Origin: DASXBA01 sp046729895
GTDB lineage: Bacteria; Actinomycetota; Thermoleophilia; Solirubrobacterales; Thermoleophilaceae
Reading direction: 5' to 3'
Assembly (NCBI GenBank): GCA_046729895.1
Contig: JBKPHP010000186.1
Coordinates: forward strand, 1-9,435
DNA: 9,435 nt
Below the pieces are notes generated by a model. That model was not told the origin of the DNA. It made no database searches and was given only the letters and a program-made list of their open reading frames with translations. A program made the position numbers and the translations under genes. This document shows, in pieces, positions 1-7,319 of the stretch (position 1 is its first letter; every line of letters begins with the position of its first letter).

Positions 1-80
1 AGAGAGCACCGCGTCGACCTCCACGGTCGGGTTGCCACGGCTGTCCAGGATCTGGCGGGCGTGGACCCGCTCGATGGCGC

Positions 81-84
<4 letters not shown>
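1..84 (-). CDS. eno: Enolase, N-terminal fragment (cut by window edge)
   Basis: Enolase (2-phosphoglycerate dehydratase) interconverts 2-phosphoglycerate and phosphoenolpyruvate in cytoplasmic glycolysis. Only the first 28 codons are present. They read MSAIERVHARQILDSRGNPT and continue into VEVDAVLS. The run ILDSRGNPTVEVD is the strongly conserved enolase N-terminus, so the identification is firm despite the short length. The ATG (84-82) overlaps the mazG stop as ATGA, a four-base arrangement typical of translational coupling. A modest GAGG (89-92) lies four bases upstream of the start. mazG or a lipoprotein gene next to eno is common in actinobacteria. Catalytic residues lie outside the window. 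Confidence 0.95.
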
Positions 85-715
<631 letters not shown>

Positions 716-716
<1 letters not shown>

Positions 717-1957
717 TACGGGCTGGGCTGCCCCTGCGAACCGCCGCCCGAGGGCGGAGCCTGCGAACCGCCGCCGGAGGGCGGAGCCTGGGGCGCGCCC
801 CCCGAGGGCGGCGGCTGCTGTGGAGCCCCGCCTCCCGGAGCGCCACCCGGGGCCGGACCCGTGTTCGTCTTCTCCTTCGGGCCGTTCTTGCACTCCGCAA
901 TCCGGTAGTCCTCGGCGCAGACGGTCTTGTCCTTGTAGTCCTCGCGGAAGTTCTTGATGAAGCTGTCGAGGGCCTTCTGCTGCCGCTGCGAGCGCAGCAG
1001 GTTGCGAATCGTCTGCTTCGCCTGGCCGAGCGACTGCTGCGTGGCCTTCTTGACCTTGGTCACCTCGAAGACGTACCAGCCGAACTGCGTCTTGACGGGA
1101 CCCGAGAGCTTGCCCTTCTCGGCGGCGAAGACGGCCTTGTCCAGCGACTTCTCCTGCTGGCCCTTGGCCACGTCGGGGAGCTTGCCTCCCTGCGACTTCG
1201 AGGCCGAGTCGATCGAGTACCTCTTGGCCACCGACTTGAAGCTCTGCCGCTTGTCGAGCGCGCGCTTCGCCTGCTCGGCCTTCGCCTTCGTCTTGGTCAA
1301 CACCACGTTGATGTCACGGCGCTCCGGCTGGGCAAACCGCGTCTTGTTCTTCTCGTAGTACTGCCTGATGTCGGCATCGGAGACCTTGGCCTCGTCCTCG
1401 GTGATCTTTTGCGTCAGCTTCTGCTGGAGCTGGTCGAGCTTGACCCGGAAGAGGATGTCCTGCTCGGTCATGCCGGAGCTGGCAAGGAACTTCTTGTAGG
1501 CCTTCTCGTTCGGGAAGGCCTGCTTCTTCTGGTCCTCGAGCGAGCGCTTGACCTCGGCGTCGGAGACCTTCACCCCGCGGGCATCGGCCTCTTGCTGCAC
1601 CCACGCCGACTGGATGAGGAACTGCATGACCTCGCCCTTGAGCTGGTCGTACTCCTGCTTGCACTGTTTCTTGAGCTGCGCTGCGGAAGGCTTCGAGCCG
1701 CCCTGGGAGGGTTGCTTGCCCTTGGCGGAGACGCACCTCTCGTAGCTCGGCGGGTCGGGAACCACCGCGCGACCGCCCTGGGACTGGCCACTCGCCGCCG
1801 TCGTCAGCCACTTGTCGAAGTCCTTCTTCGTAATCGTCTCGTCGCCGACCTTGGCGACGGACCCGGCCGGCACGTCGTTGCCGCAGCCCGCGACCAGTGC
1901 GGCGCCGATGCTCGCCGTGGCGGCGGCCAGGGCGAGCTTGCTCAAGGGAGGTGTCAT
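716..1957 (-). CDS. SurA/PrsA-like lipoprotein peptidyl-prolyl isomerase (PPIC family)
   Basis: This is a probable extracytoplasmic foldase: a 413-residue lipoprotein combining a SurA_N-like chaperone region with a parvulin-type PPIase domain. Residues 1-25 form a lipoprotein signal peptide with hydrophobic core LALAAATASIGAALV and lipobox VAGC, lipidated Cys at 25. Residues 34-50 (VAKVGDETITKKDFDKW) are the usual start of SurA_N domains, followed by Lys/Gln-rich helices to about 205. The PPIC domain spans about 213-302, including FKSVAKRYSID, SQGGKLPDV, FAAEKGKLSGPVKTQFGWYVFEV. Residues 365-413 are a disordered Pro/Gly/Ser tail with 9-residue repeats. C75/C99 and C347/C356 could form disulfides (inference). 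The ATG at 1957 is chosen because it opens the signal peptide, although no clear Shine-Dalgarno precedes it; the upstream open frame is non-coding in character. It lies 94 bp after mfd and shares one base with mazG. Mycobacterial LpqU occupies a comparable place near eno but is not necessarily homologous. Confidence 0.9.
733..813 (-). repeat. Three tandem 27-bp units encoding the foldase tail
   Basis: Three consecutive 27-bp units start at 733, 760 and 787. The first two are nearly identical, each opening CCTGCGAACCGCCGCC on the plus strand; the third has diverged. Read on the minus strand in frame, each encodes nine residues close to APPSGGGSQ, forming the Pro/Gly/Ser-rich C-terminus of the PPIC foldase. 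A period that is a multiple of three suggests in-frame slippage expansion. There are no spacers, so this is not a CRISPR array. Confidence 0.85.
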
Positions 1958-2000
1958 CGAATGCTGTCTAAAGGCTTTTCGTAAAGCGCGAGTAAGCACG

Positions 2001-2031
2001 GCGCCGGCGGGAGATACCCCTTTGCCGGCGC
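2001..2031 (-). other. Intergenic hairpin between mfd and foldase gene
   Basis: A perfect 8-bp inverted repeat, GCGCCGGC at 2001-2008 and GCCGGCGC at 2024-2031, encloses a 15-base loop in which GGG (2009-2011) can also pair with CCC (2018-2020). It lies 20 bases after the mfd stop and 43 bases before the foldase ATG. No T-run follows on the minus strand, so it is not a classic intrinsic terminator. It could be a tail-less terminator, attenuator, RNA-processing or stability element. The pairing is seen; the role is inferred. Confidence 0.4.
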
Positions 2032-2051
2032 GGTGGCGGATGGTAGCGACC

Positions 2052-5000
2052 TCAATCTCGCTTGGGGGACGCCTGGCCGTCAGAAGAGCCGTTTGGAGGC
2101 CCGGGGCCTCCCAACGTCGGGTCTGTCGCGGTCTCGAGGATCGCCTCGGCGGCGGCCACGACCGCCGGGAAGCGCGCGGCGGGGTCCTCAGGTACGCGAA
2201 CGCGGACCGTGCTGCGACCCGACTCGTAGATCGCCTCGGGCAGCCGCCCGCGGAGTGCCTTGGCCCCGCGCGAGTCAAGCTCGATGGGCGCCACCGCCAG
2301 GCGGCTACGGGCGAAGTCCACGGAGCGGGCTCCCGCTCGGCCCAGCTTGATGCGTGCGTCCTGCAGGCGGATCAGGTTGTCCAACGGCGGGGGCACGGGG
2401 CCGAACCTGTCCTCGAGCTCCTCGCGCAACACGATCAGGTCCGCTACCTCGCGCGCGCCGGCGATCCGGCGGTGCACCTCGATCTTCGCCGCCTCGTAGG
2501 GCACGTAGTCGCCGGGGACGAAGGCGTCGACGGGCACGTCCATGCGCACCGGCTCGGGGGCCTCGTCGGCGGCCGTGCCGGTGAGCGCCGCGACCGCCTC
2601 GTCCAGCATCGACACGTACAGCTCGAAGCCGACCGCGGCGACGTGTCCCGACTGCTCCTCACCGAGAAGATTGCCTGCCCCGCGGATCTCCAGGTCGCGC
2701 ATGGCGATCTTGAATCCCGAGCCCAGCTCGGTGTAGTCGGACAGGGTCGCGAGCCGGGCGGCCGCGTGCTCGCCGAGCGCCGCGGCGGAGGGGTAGAGGA
2801 GGTAGGCGTACGCCCGCTCGCGGGAGCGCCCCACCCGGCCCCGGATCTGGTACAGCTGCGCCAGCCCGAGCTCGTCCGCGCGCTCGACGATGAGCGTGTT
2901 GGCGCCGGCGATGTCGAGTCCCGACTCGACGATCGTCGTGCACACGAGCACGTCTGCCTCGCCGCGCAGGAAGCCGAGCATGGTGCGCTCCAGCCTGCGC
3001 TCTTCCATCTGGCCGTGCGCCACCGCCACCCTCGCCCGCGGGACGAACGCCCGGACCCGCTCGGTGGTCTCGTCGATCGTCTCCACGCGGTTGTGCAGGA
3101 AGAACGCCTGGCCTCCCCTCGCCAGCTCCCGTTCGATGGCCCGGCGCACCAGCTCCTCGTCGTACTCGCCGACGTAGGTCTTAACCGGGCGACGTCCCTC
3201 GGGCGGGGTCTCGATCACCGAGATGTCGCGCAGGCCGGCCAGCGACATCTGGAGCGTCCGGGGAATCGGCGTGGCGGATAGCGACAGAACGTCGACCTTG
3301 AGCCTGAGCTGACGCAGCAGCTCCTTCTGGCGAACGCCGAACCGCTGTTCCTCGTCCACGATCAGCAGGCCGAGGTCCTTCGGGCGCACGTCTCGCGAGA
3401 GCAGGCGGTGGGTGCCGATCAGGACGTCGACGCGCCCCTCTCGGAAGCGCTCGAGCGCCGACCGCGCCTCGGCCGGGCTGCGGAACCGCGACACCATCTC
3501 GATCTCGAGCGGGTAGTCGCGCAGCCGCTCGACGAATGTCCCGAGGTGCTGCTGGGCGAGCACCGTGGTCGGCACGAGGAACATCACCTGCTTGCCGTCG
3601 TTCGCCGCCTTGAACGCCGCGCGCAGGGCGACCTCGGTCTTCCCGTAGCCCACGTCGCCGCAGATGAGCCTATCCATCGGTCGCGCCTCTTCCATGTCGG
3701 CGCGCACCGCCTCGATCGCGTCGAGCTGATCGGGGGTCTCCCGGTACGGGAAGCGCTGCTCGAACTCCACCTGCCAGTCGGTGTCGGGAGGGAAGCCGTG
3801 CCCCGCCCGCCGGCGCCGCTCGGCGTAGAGGGTGATCAACTCGCCCGCCAGCGCCTCGGCGGCCCGGCGCGCCCGCAGCTTCATCTGCTCCCATTGCTTG
3901 CCGCCCAGCTTCGAGAGGGGCGGGTCCGCGGCGTCCGCGCCGACGTAGCGGCTGATCTTGTGGAGCTGGTCCGAGGGCACGAAAACCCGGTCGCCGTCCC
4001 TGAACTCGAGCTCCAGGTAGTCGCGAGTTATGCCGCCCACCGTCTTGGTCTCGAAGCCGGCGAAGCGGGCGATGCCGTGGTCCTCGTGGACGACCGGGGC
4101 CCCGGCGCGCAGCTCCGTGAACGAGGCCAGGGCGCCGGCCCCCGCCGGTCGCGGGCCGGGCTCGGCACGTCGTCGTCGCAGGAGCCGATGCTCTGGGAGG
4201 ATCGCCAGCTTGAGGGCGGGCGAAAGGAACCCCTCCCGAAGGCTGGCGGCGGCGAACGCCACGCCCGGCTCCTTCGGAGGGGGCTGGCCGTCGAGCATGG
4301 GGGCAGTCACGCGAGCGAGGTTGTACTGGGCCCGCTCCGCCTCTCCCCGCCGCGCCCAGGCGACCACCGTTCGGTAGCCGGAGCGCACGAGCTTCTCGAG
4401 CTCGGGCTCCGCGTCCTTGAGAGAGCGGGCCGAGGTGTCGGCGGACTGTGCGCGGAACGCATGGGGCTGATCGCCCGAGATGCTCGAGAGGCGCACGGCC
4501 GCTCTCGAGTCGAGCGCCTCCTGCAGGCGGTCGGGCCTGACGTAGAGCTGATGGGCGTCCTTGTCGTGGAAGCTCACCGTTACGTCCTCCCAGTAGTCGC
4601 GCAGCGCCGGGGCCAGCTCCTCCTCGGCGGACACCGCCACGAGCGCCTCCGGCGGCAGCAGCTGGAGCAGCTCTCCGAAGCGAGCGACCGGCAATAATTC
4701 GCTCAGCGTCCGTGCCTCACGAATTCCGGGATACTCGCCATCCTCCGCGGCGATCTCGGCGAGCTCGCGGTGCTCGGGGGCGAGCTCGGCGGCAGGCGCG
4801 ATCTCCACGCGCTCCACCTCCTCCAGCGAACGCTGCGTGAAGGTCGAGAAAAACGTGAGCCGCTCCACCTCGACGTCGAATAGCTCGCAGCGCACGGCCC
4901 GCTCCTCGGTTGCCGGATAGACGTCGAGGATGTCGCCACGGACGGCGAATTCGCCCCGCTCCTCGACCTGGTCCACCCGCTGGTAGCCGCAGGCCGCGAG

Positions 5001-5471
5001 TTTCCCGACCGTCTCCTCCAGGTCGAGCAAGCCGCCGCGCTCCAGGCTGAAGCCGTGCGGCCGAAGCGCCGGGTCTGGCACCTTTTCCGCCAGCGCCACC
5101 GCCGAGGCCACGAGCACCGCCGGCTCGCCCTCGTCATCCAGCATGTCGTCGAGCGCGGCGATCCGAAGGCCGACAAGGTGGGGGGGCGGTGCCAGATGCG
5201 ACTCGTACCGCACGCCCCGTGCCGGATAAAAGCGGACCGGCCGTGGGGCGAGGAAGACCTTGAGGTCGGCTGCCAGGTCGCGGGCCGCGCGGTCGTCGCC
5301 GGCGACCACCCGCGCCGGCCGGCCAGACTCGGCGTCGAGCAGGCTGGCGAGGAGGTAGGGGCGCATGCTCGCCGACACGAACGCCCGCTGGGGCTCGCGG
5401 CGGGCTGCCTCGCTCAGGGCGGCGACGGCGTCGTCCTCATGGGCGTATGTCAGGAGCTGTCTAAGAGACAT
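2052..5471 (-). CDS. mfd: Transcription-repair coupling factor Mfd
   Basis: Mfd is a DNA translocase that removes RNA polymerase stalled at lesions and recruits UvrA for nucleotide excision repair. The 1139-residue protein has the normal length and all modules. The N-terminal UvrB-homology region (about 1-330) includes RGEFAVRGDILDVYP (172-186), in the UvrA-recruiting part. The RNA polymerase-interacting domain is about 452-510 (VVHEDHGIARFAGF, then YLELEFRDGDRVFVPSDQL). The RecG-like motor shows Walker A GDVGYGKT (605-612), DEEQ (706-709), SATPIPRT (732-739), TTIVESGLDI (845-854) and QIRGRVGR (875-882). The TRG-like segment RDLEIRGAGNLLGEEQSGH is at 925-943. The C-terminal TRCF domain (about 985-1085) is followed by a Gly/Pro/Ser-rich tail of about 25 residues. 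The ATG at 5471 matches the family N-terminus, but no good Shine-Dalgarno is visible; a palindrome lies 14 bases upstream. Flanking genes fit the actinobacterial mfd neighbourhood. Confidence 0.98.
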   Translation of the reverse strand: MSLRQLLTYAHEDDAVAALSEAARREPQRAFVSASMRPYLLASLLDAESGRPARVVAGDDRAARDLAADLKVFLAPRPVRFYPARGVRYESHLAPPPHLVGLRIAALDDMLDDEGEPAVLVASAVALAEKVPDPALRPHGFSLERGGLLDLEETVGKLAACGYQRVDQVEERGEFAVRGDILDVYPATEERAVRCELFDVEVERLTFFSTFTQRSLEEVERVEIAPAAELAPEHRELAEIAAEDGEYPGIREARTLSELLPVARFGELLQLLPPEALVAVSAEEELAPALRDYWEDVTVSFHDKDAHQLYVRPDRLQEALDSRAAVRLSSISGDQPHAFRAQSADTSARSLKDAEPELEKLVRSGYRTVVAWARRGEAERAQYNLARVTAPMLDGQPPPKEPGVAFAAASLREGFLSPALKLAILPEHRLLRRRRAEPGPRPAGAGALASFTELRAGAPVVHEDHGIARFAGFETKTVGGITRDYLELEFRDGDRVFVPSDQLHKISRYVGADAADPPLSKLGGKQWEQMKLRARRAAEALAGELITLYAERRRRAGHGFPPDTDWQVEFEQRFPYRETPDQLDAIEAVRADMEEARPMDRLICGDVGYGKTEVALRAAFKAANDGKQVMFLVPTTVLAQQHLGTFVERLRDYPLEIEMVSRFRSPAEARSALERFREGRVDVLIGTHRLLSRDVRPKDLGLLIVDEEQRFGVRQKELLRQLRLKVDVLSLSATPIPRTLQMSLAGLRDISVIETPPEGRRPVKTYVGEYDEELVRRAIERELARGGQAFFLHNRVETIDETTERVRAFVPRARVAVAHGQMEERRLERTMLGFLRGEADVLVCTTIVESGLDIAGANTLIVERADELGLAQLYQIRGRVGRSRERAYAYLLYPSAAALGEHAAARLATLSDYTELGSGFKIAMRDLEIRGAGNLLGEEQSGHVAAVGFELYVSMLDEAVAALTGTAADEAPEPVRMDVPVDAFVPGDYVPYEAAKIEVHRRIAGAREVADLIVLREELEDRFGPVPPPLDNLIRLQDARIKLGRAGARSVDFARSRLAVAPIELDSRGAKALRGRLPEAIYESGRSTVRVRVPEDPAARFPAVVAAAEAILETATDPTLGGPGPPNGSSDGQASPKRD

Positions 5472-5485
5472 CGGGCACGATGAAC

Positions 5486-5501
5486 GGCCGCCCGGGCGGC
5501 C
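5486..5501. other. 16-bp perfect palindrome upstream of mfd
   Basis: GGCCGCCCGGGCGGCC is a perfect palindrome in the 52-bp gap between the SnoaL-like gene and mfd, ending 14 bases before the mfd ATG. In RNA it could fold as a six-base-pair stem with a CCGG loop just upstream of the ribosome landing zone. In DNA it could be an operator for a dimeric protein. In such GC-rich DNA a chance origin cannot be excluded. Confidence 0.35.
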
Positions 5502-5523
5502 CCGCGCGGCGCTCTACCCAAGT

Positions 5524-5982
5524 CTAGGAGGGGCCTTTGCCCAGGCCCGCGGCTGCCAAAGCCTCCTCGCGGGTGGGGTAGCTCTGAGCGCAGGAAGTCA
5601 GGCCGTCGCGCTGGATGAAGCGGTTGAAGAGCGTGATGTCCACCGCGATGCCGCCCCGACCCCGGGCGCGAAAGCGAGTGTCGACGATCGCAACGTCCCC
5701 CACCACCTCGAACCGCAGGGGCTCCAGCACGATCTCCTCCCAGGGCCCGGTGAAGTCACGCCAGAACTTCCGTACGCCGTCCCGCCCGCGGTAGACGGGC
5801 GCCAGGTCCGGGAACAGCCCCGCGGTTCGCCACTCCACGTCGGGGTGCATCAAGTCCGTCGTGCCTTCGAAGTCGCCTTCGTTCCAGCGCCGGAACGCCT
5901 CGCGAAGCACCGCCTCGTGGTCCTCGCTTACGACTTCACCAACCGCTCTAGTTCGTCCGCTGACCGCTCTATCAGCTCCCAT
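5524..5982 (-). CDS. SnoaL-like (NTF2-fold) protein
   Basis: This is a 152-residue member of the SnoaL-like branch of the NTF2 superfamily, small cone-shaped alpha+beta-barrel proteins that include polyketide cyclases, isomerases and many proteins of unknown role. Diagnostic stretches are VLREAFRRWNEGDFEG (25-40), HPDVEWRT (46-53), YRGRDGVRKFWRDF (64-77) and the C-terminal YPTREEALAAAGL (135-147), a pattern frequent in actinobacterial SnoaL-like proteins. The only in-frame ATG is at 5982, inside the last part of pth, giving a 55-nt overlap. It is preceded by an ideal AAGGAG. A GTG at 5910 would remove much of the first helix and seems less likely. Substrate and reaction cannot be inferred. 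Its position between pth and mfd suggests co-expression with the housekeeping genes. Confidence 0.85.
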   Translation of the reverse strand: MGADRAVSGRTRAVGEVVSEDHEAVLREAFRRWNEGDFEGTTDLMHPDVEWRTAGLFPDLAPVYRGRDGVRKFWRDFTGPWEEIVLEPLRFEVVGDVAIVDTRFRARGRGGIAVDITLFNRFIQRDGLTSCAQSYPTREEALAAAGLGKGPS

Positions 5983-6467
5983 ACCGTCTCCTTCGGCTCA
6001 TCGAAGCGTGACAGCACGTAGGAGGAGACGACCTCCGGGTCTGTCGTGTCGGGCCGGCCGACGCCTACGCGGATGCGGCGGAAGTCAGCGCTTCCGAGGG
6101 CCGCCTTCAGCGACTTCAGTCCGTTGTGCCCCGCCAGCCCCCCACCCAGCCGCGTCTCGATGCGGCCAAATGGCAAGTCGATCTCGTCGTGGACGACCAC
6201 GATGCGGTCGAGGTCGAGCTTCAGGGCCCCGCCAGCAGGGCCGACCGAGTTGCCCACGTCGTTCATGTACGTCTGCGGCAGCAGCACAGCCACACGGGGG
6301 CCGCCGGGCGCGATCCGGCCCTCCGTGTATTGCCCGGCGTACTTCCTCTTTGCCTTTGGGAGGTTCCAGCGCTCGGCTGCGAGCTTCGCGACCTCGAAGC
6401 CCAGGTTGTGCCTGGTGCCGGCGTAGCGGGCACCGGGATTTCCCAGTCCGACGACAAGCCAATCCAC
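5928..6467 (-). CDS. pth: Peptidyl-tRNA hydrolase
   Basis: Pth releases tRNA from peptidyl-tRNAs that drop off the ribosome, an essential recycling step in the cytoplasm. The 179-residue protein starts with MDWLVVGLGNPGARYAGTRH. It carries the expected active-site residues: N10, the catalytic H20, N69 in PQTYMND, D94 in VVHDEIDLPFG, and N115 in GHNGLKS. The RIRVGVGRP segment (131-139) is also typical. Length is close to the family norm of about 190. The start is GTG (6467-6465), with GGAG at 6477-6480 nine bases upstream. It lies 65 bp after rplY, a common bacterial pairing, and overlaps the SnoaL-like gene by 55 nt at its end. Confidence 0.97.
   Translation of the reverse strand: MDWLVVGLGNPGARYAGTRHNLGFEVAKLAAERWNLPKAKRKYAGQYTEGRIAPGGPRVAVLLPQTYMNDVGNSVGPAGGALKLDLDRIVVVHDEIDLPFGRIETRLGGGLAGHNGLKSLKAALGSADFRRIRVGVGRPDTTDPEVVSSYVLSRFDEPKETVWELIERSADELERLVKS
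5988..5993 (-). promoter_or_regulatory. Shine-Dalgarno inside pth for the SnoaL-like gene
   Basis: On the minus strand AAGGAG stands five bases before the ATG at 5982. It decides the start of the SnoaL-like gene and lies wholly inside pth codons for Pro-Lys-Glu, so translation of the two genes must overlap. It could also be a chance result of those codons. Confidence 0.6.
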
Positions 6468-6507
6468 GGGGCCGCTCTCCGCCGCTCGGAGTGAACGTCG
6501 CAGGCGC

Positions 6508-6525
6508 TCGCCCCAAGCGGGGCGA
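6508..6525 (-). terminator. Hairpin after rplY, possible tail-less terminator or attenuator
   Basis: TCGCCCC (6508-6514) and GGGGCGA (6519-6525) form a perfect seven-base-pair GC-rich stem with a four-base loop. It starts eight bases after the rplY stop. There is no T-run downstream on the minus strand, so termination is uncertain. It may reduce read-through so that bL25 is made in excess over Pth, or it may protect the rplY mRNA 3' end. Confidence 0.4.
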
Positions 6526-6532
6526 AACAGCC

Positions 6533-7258
6533 TCAGGACTCCTCGCCCCGGCCTTCGCCCTCGGCCTGCGGCTCCGCTTCGCCCTCGGCTTCGGCCTCCT
6601 CCCGCTCCTCCGGAGCCTCCTCGCCCTCGGGCAGCTCGCCCTCCTCGCCGACGAGCTCGGTCTCCTCCTCGATCTCCGGCTCCTCGATCTCGGTCGGGAC
6701 AACGACCGTGGCGATGATGGTCTCCTCGAGATCGTCCAGGAAGGTCACCCCGGCCGGGGCGACGATCTCATTGAGGTGCATCGTGGCGGCCACCTCCATG
6801 CTGGAGACGTCGACCGTGATGTTGTCCGGTATGTCGGTGGGCAGCGCCTCGATATTGAGCTCACGGGTGACCTGCTCGAGCACGCCGCCTTCCTTCACGC
6901 CTGGCGACTCCTCGACCCCGGTGAGCTCGACGCTCACAGGCGACTGGATCTTCTCGTCGAGGCGGACCTCCAGCAGGTCGATGTGGAGCAGCTCCTCGCG
7001 AACCGGGTGGAACTGCTGCTCCTTGACGATCACCGGCCGAGCCTTGCCTCCGTCGACCTTCACGTCGAGCAGAGCAGAGCCGTCGGCCAGCGTATGCCGA
7101 AGCTCACGTGCATCCACCTTGAAGGAGACCGAGTCGCCGTCGGAGCCGCCATAGAGAACGCCGGGCACGAGCCCGGCACGGCGCAGGCGGCGAGCCTCAC
7201 GCGAGCCTCGCTCCGCGCGCTCCTGGACGGTCAGAGTGGGTCGTTTCTCCGCGGCCAT
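6533..7258 (-). CDS. rplY: Large ribosomal subunit protein bL25 (CTC/TL5 type)
   Basis: bL25 binds 5S rRNA in the 50S subunit; the long CTC form is linked to general stress in Bacillus. The 241-residue protein has the N-terminal L25 5S-binding domain (about 5-95: LTVQERAERGSREARRLRRAGLV starts it, with GVLYGG at 33-38 and VKEQQFHPVREELLHIDL at 78-95). The TL5/CTC beta domain runs to about 187 (LNIEALPTDIPDNITVDVS at 134-152, then MHLNEIVAPAGV). The last 52 residues (190-241) form a low-complexity tail with 26 Glu and no Asp or Lys. The ATG at 7258 lacks a Shine-Dalgarno and lies 12 bases after a TANNNT -10 candidate, so a very short or absent leader is likely. It heads the minus-strand gene run with pth. 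Confidence 0.96.
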   Translation of the reverse strand: MAAEKRPTLTVQERAERGSREARRLRRAGLVPGVLYGGSDGDSVSFKVDARELRHTLADGSALLDVKVDGGKARPVIVKEQQFHPVREELLHIDLLEVRLDEKIQSPVSVELTGVEESPGVKEGGVLEQVTRELNIEALPTDIPDNITVDVSSMEVAATMHLNEIVAPAGVTFLDDLEETIIATVVVPTEIEEPEIEEETELVGEEGELPEGEEAPEEREEAEAEGEAEPQAEGEGRGEES

Positions 7259-7270
7259 ACCGCGTCGGCC

Positions 7271-7276
7271 AGTTTA
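7271..7276 (-). promoter_or_regulatory. Candidate -10 box for rplY operon
   Basis: On the minus strand TAAACT fits the actinobacterial TANNNT -10 consensus and stands 12 bases before the rplY ATG at 7258. Initiation about six or seven bases downstream would leave only a few leader bases, which agrees with the missing Shine-Dalgarno. I see no convincing -35. Confidence 0.4.
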
Positions 7277-7304
7277 CCGCGGGCCCACGGGGGCGAACCC
7301 GCCC

Positions 7305-7310
7305 TATCCT
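7305..7310 (+). promoter_or_regulatory. Candidate -10 box for the ABC1-kinase gene
   Basis: TATCCT fits TANNNT and ends nine bases before the ATG at 7320, the spacing expected if transcription begins at or next to the start codon. There is no Shine-Dalgarno in GGCGCAGCG before the ATG, so a leaderless mRNA is the simplest reading. No clear -35 is visible. Confidence 0.4.
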
Positions 7311-7319
7311 GGCGCAGCG

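Noticed and set aside
733..813. Possible CRISPR or regulatory direct-repeat array
   Set aside because: The units are contiguous, lack spacers and are explained by in-frame peptide repeats.
717..893. N-terminal extension of mazG up to 893
   Set aside because: These codons read the foldase tail repeats in another frame and precede the MazG domain with low-complexity Arg/Ala/Gly sequence. The GTG at 716 overlapping the foldase stop is the better start.
1812..3281. Long plus-strand open frame over the end of mfd
   Set aside because: It is Arg/Gly/Ala-rich without motifs and lies opposite well-conserved Mfd motor motifs; a shadow frame.
3408..4697. 429-codon plus-strand open frame inside mfd
   Set aside because: It is the antisense reflection of the mfd coding sequence with no domain or ribosome site.
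7236..7319. Upstream ATG at 7236 for the ABC1 kinase
   Set aside because: It would start within rplY, cross the candidate -10 boxes and add a non-family N-terminus.
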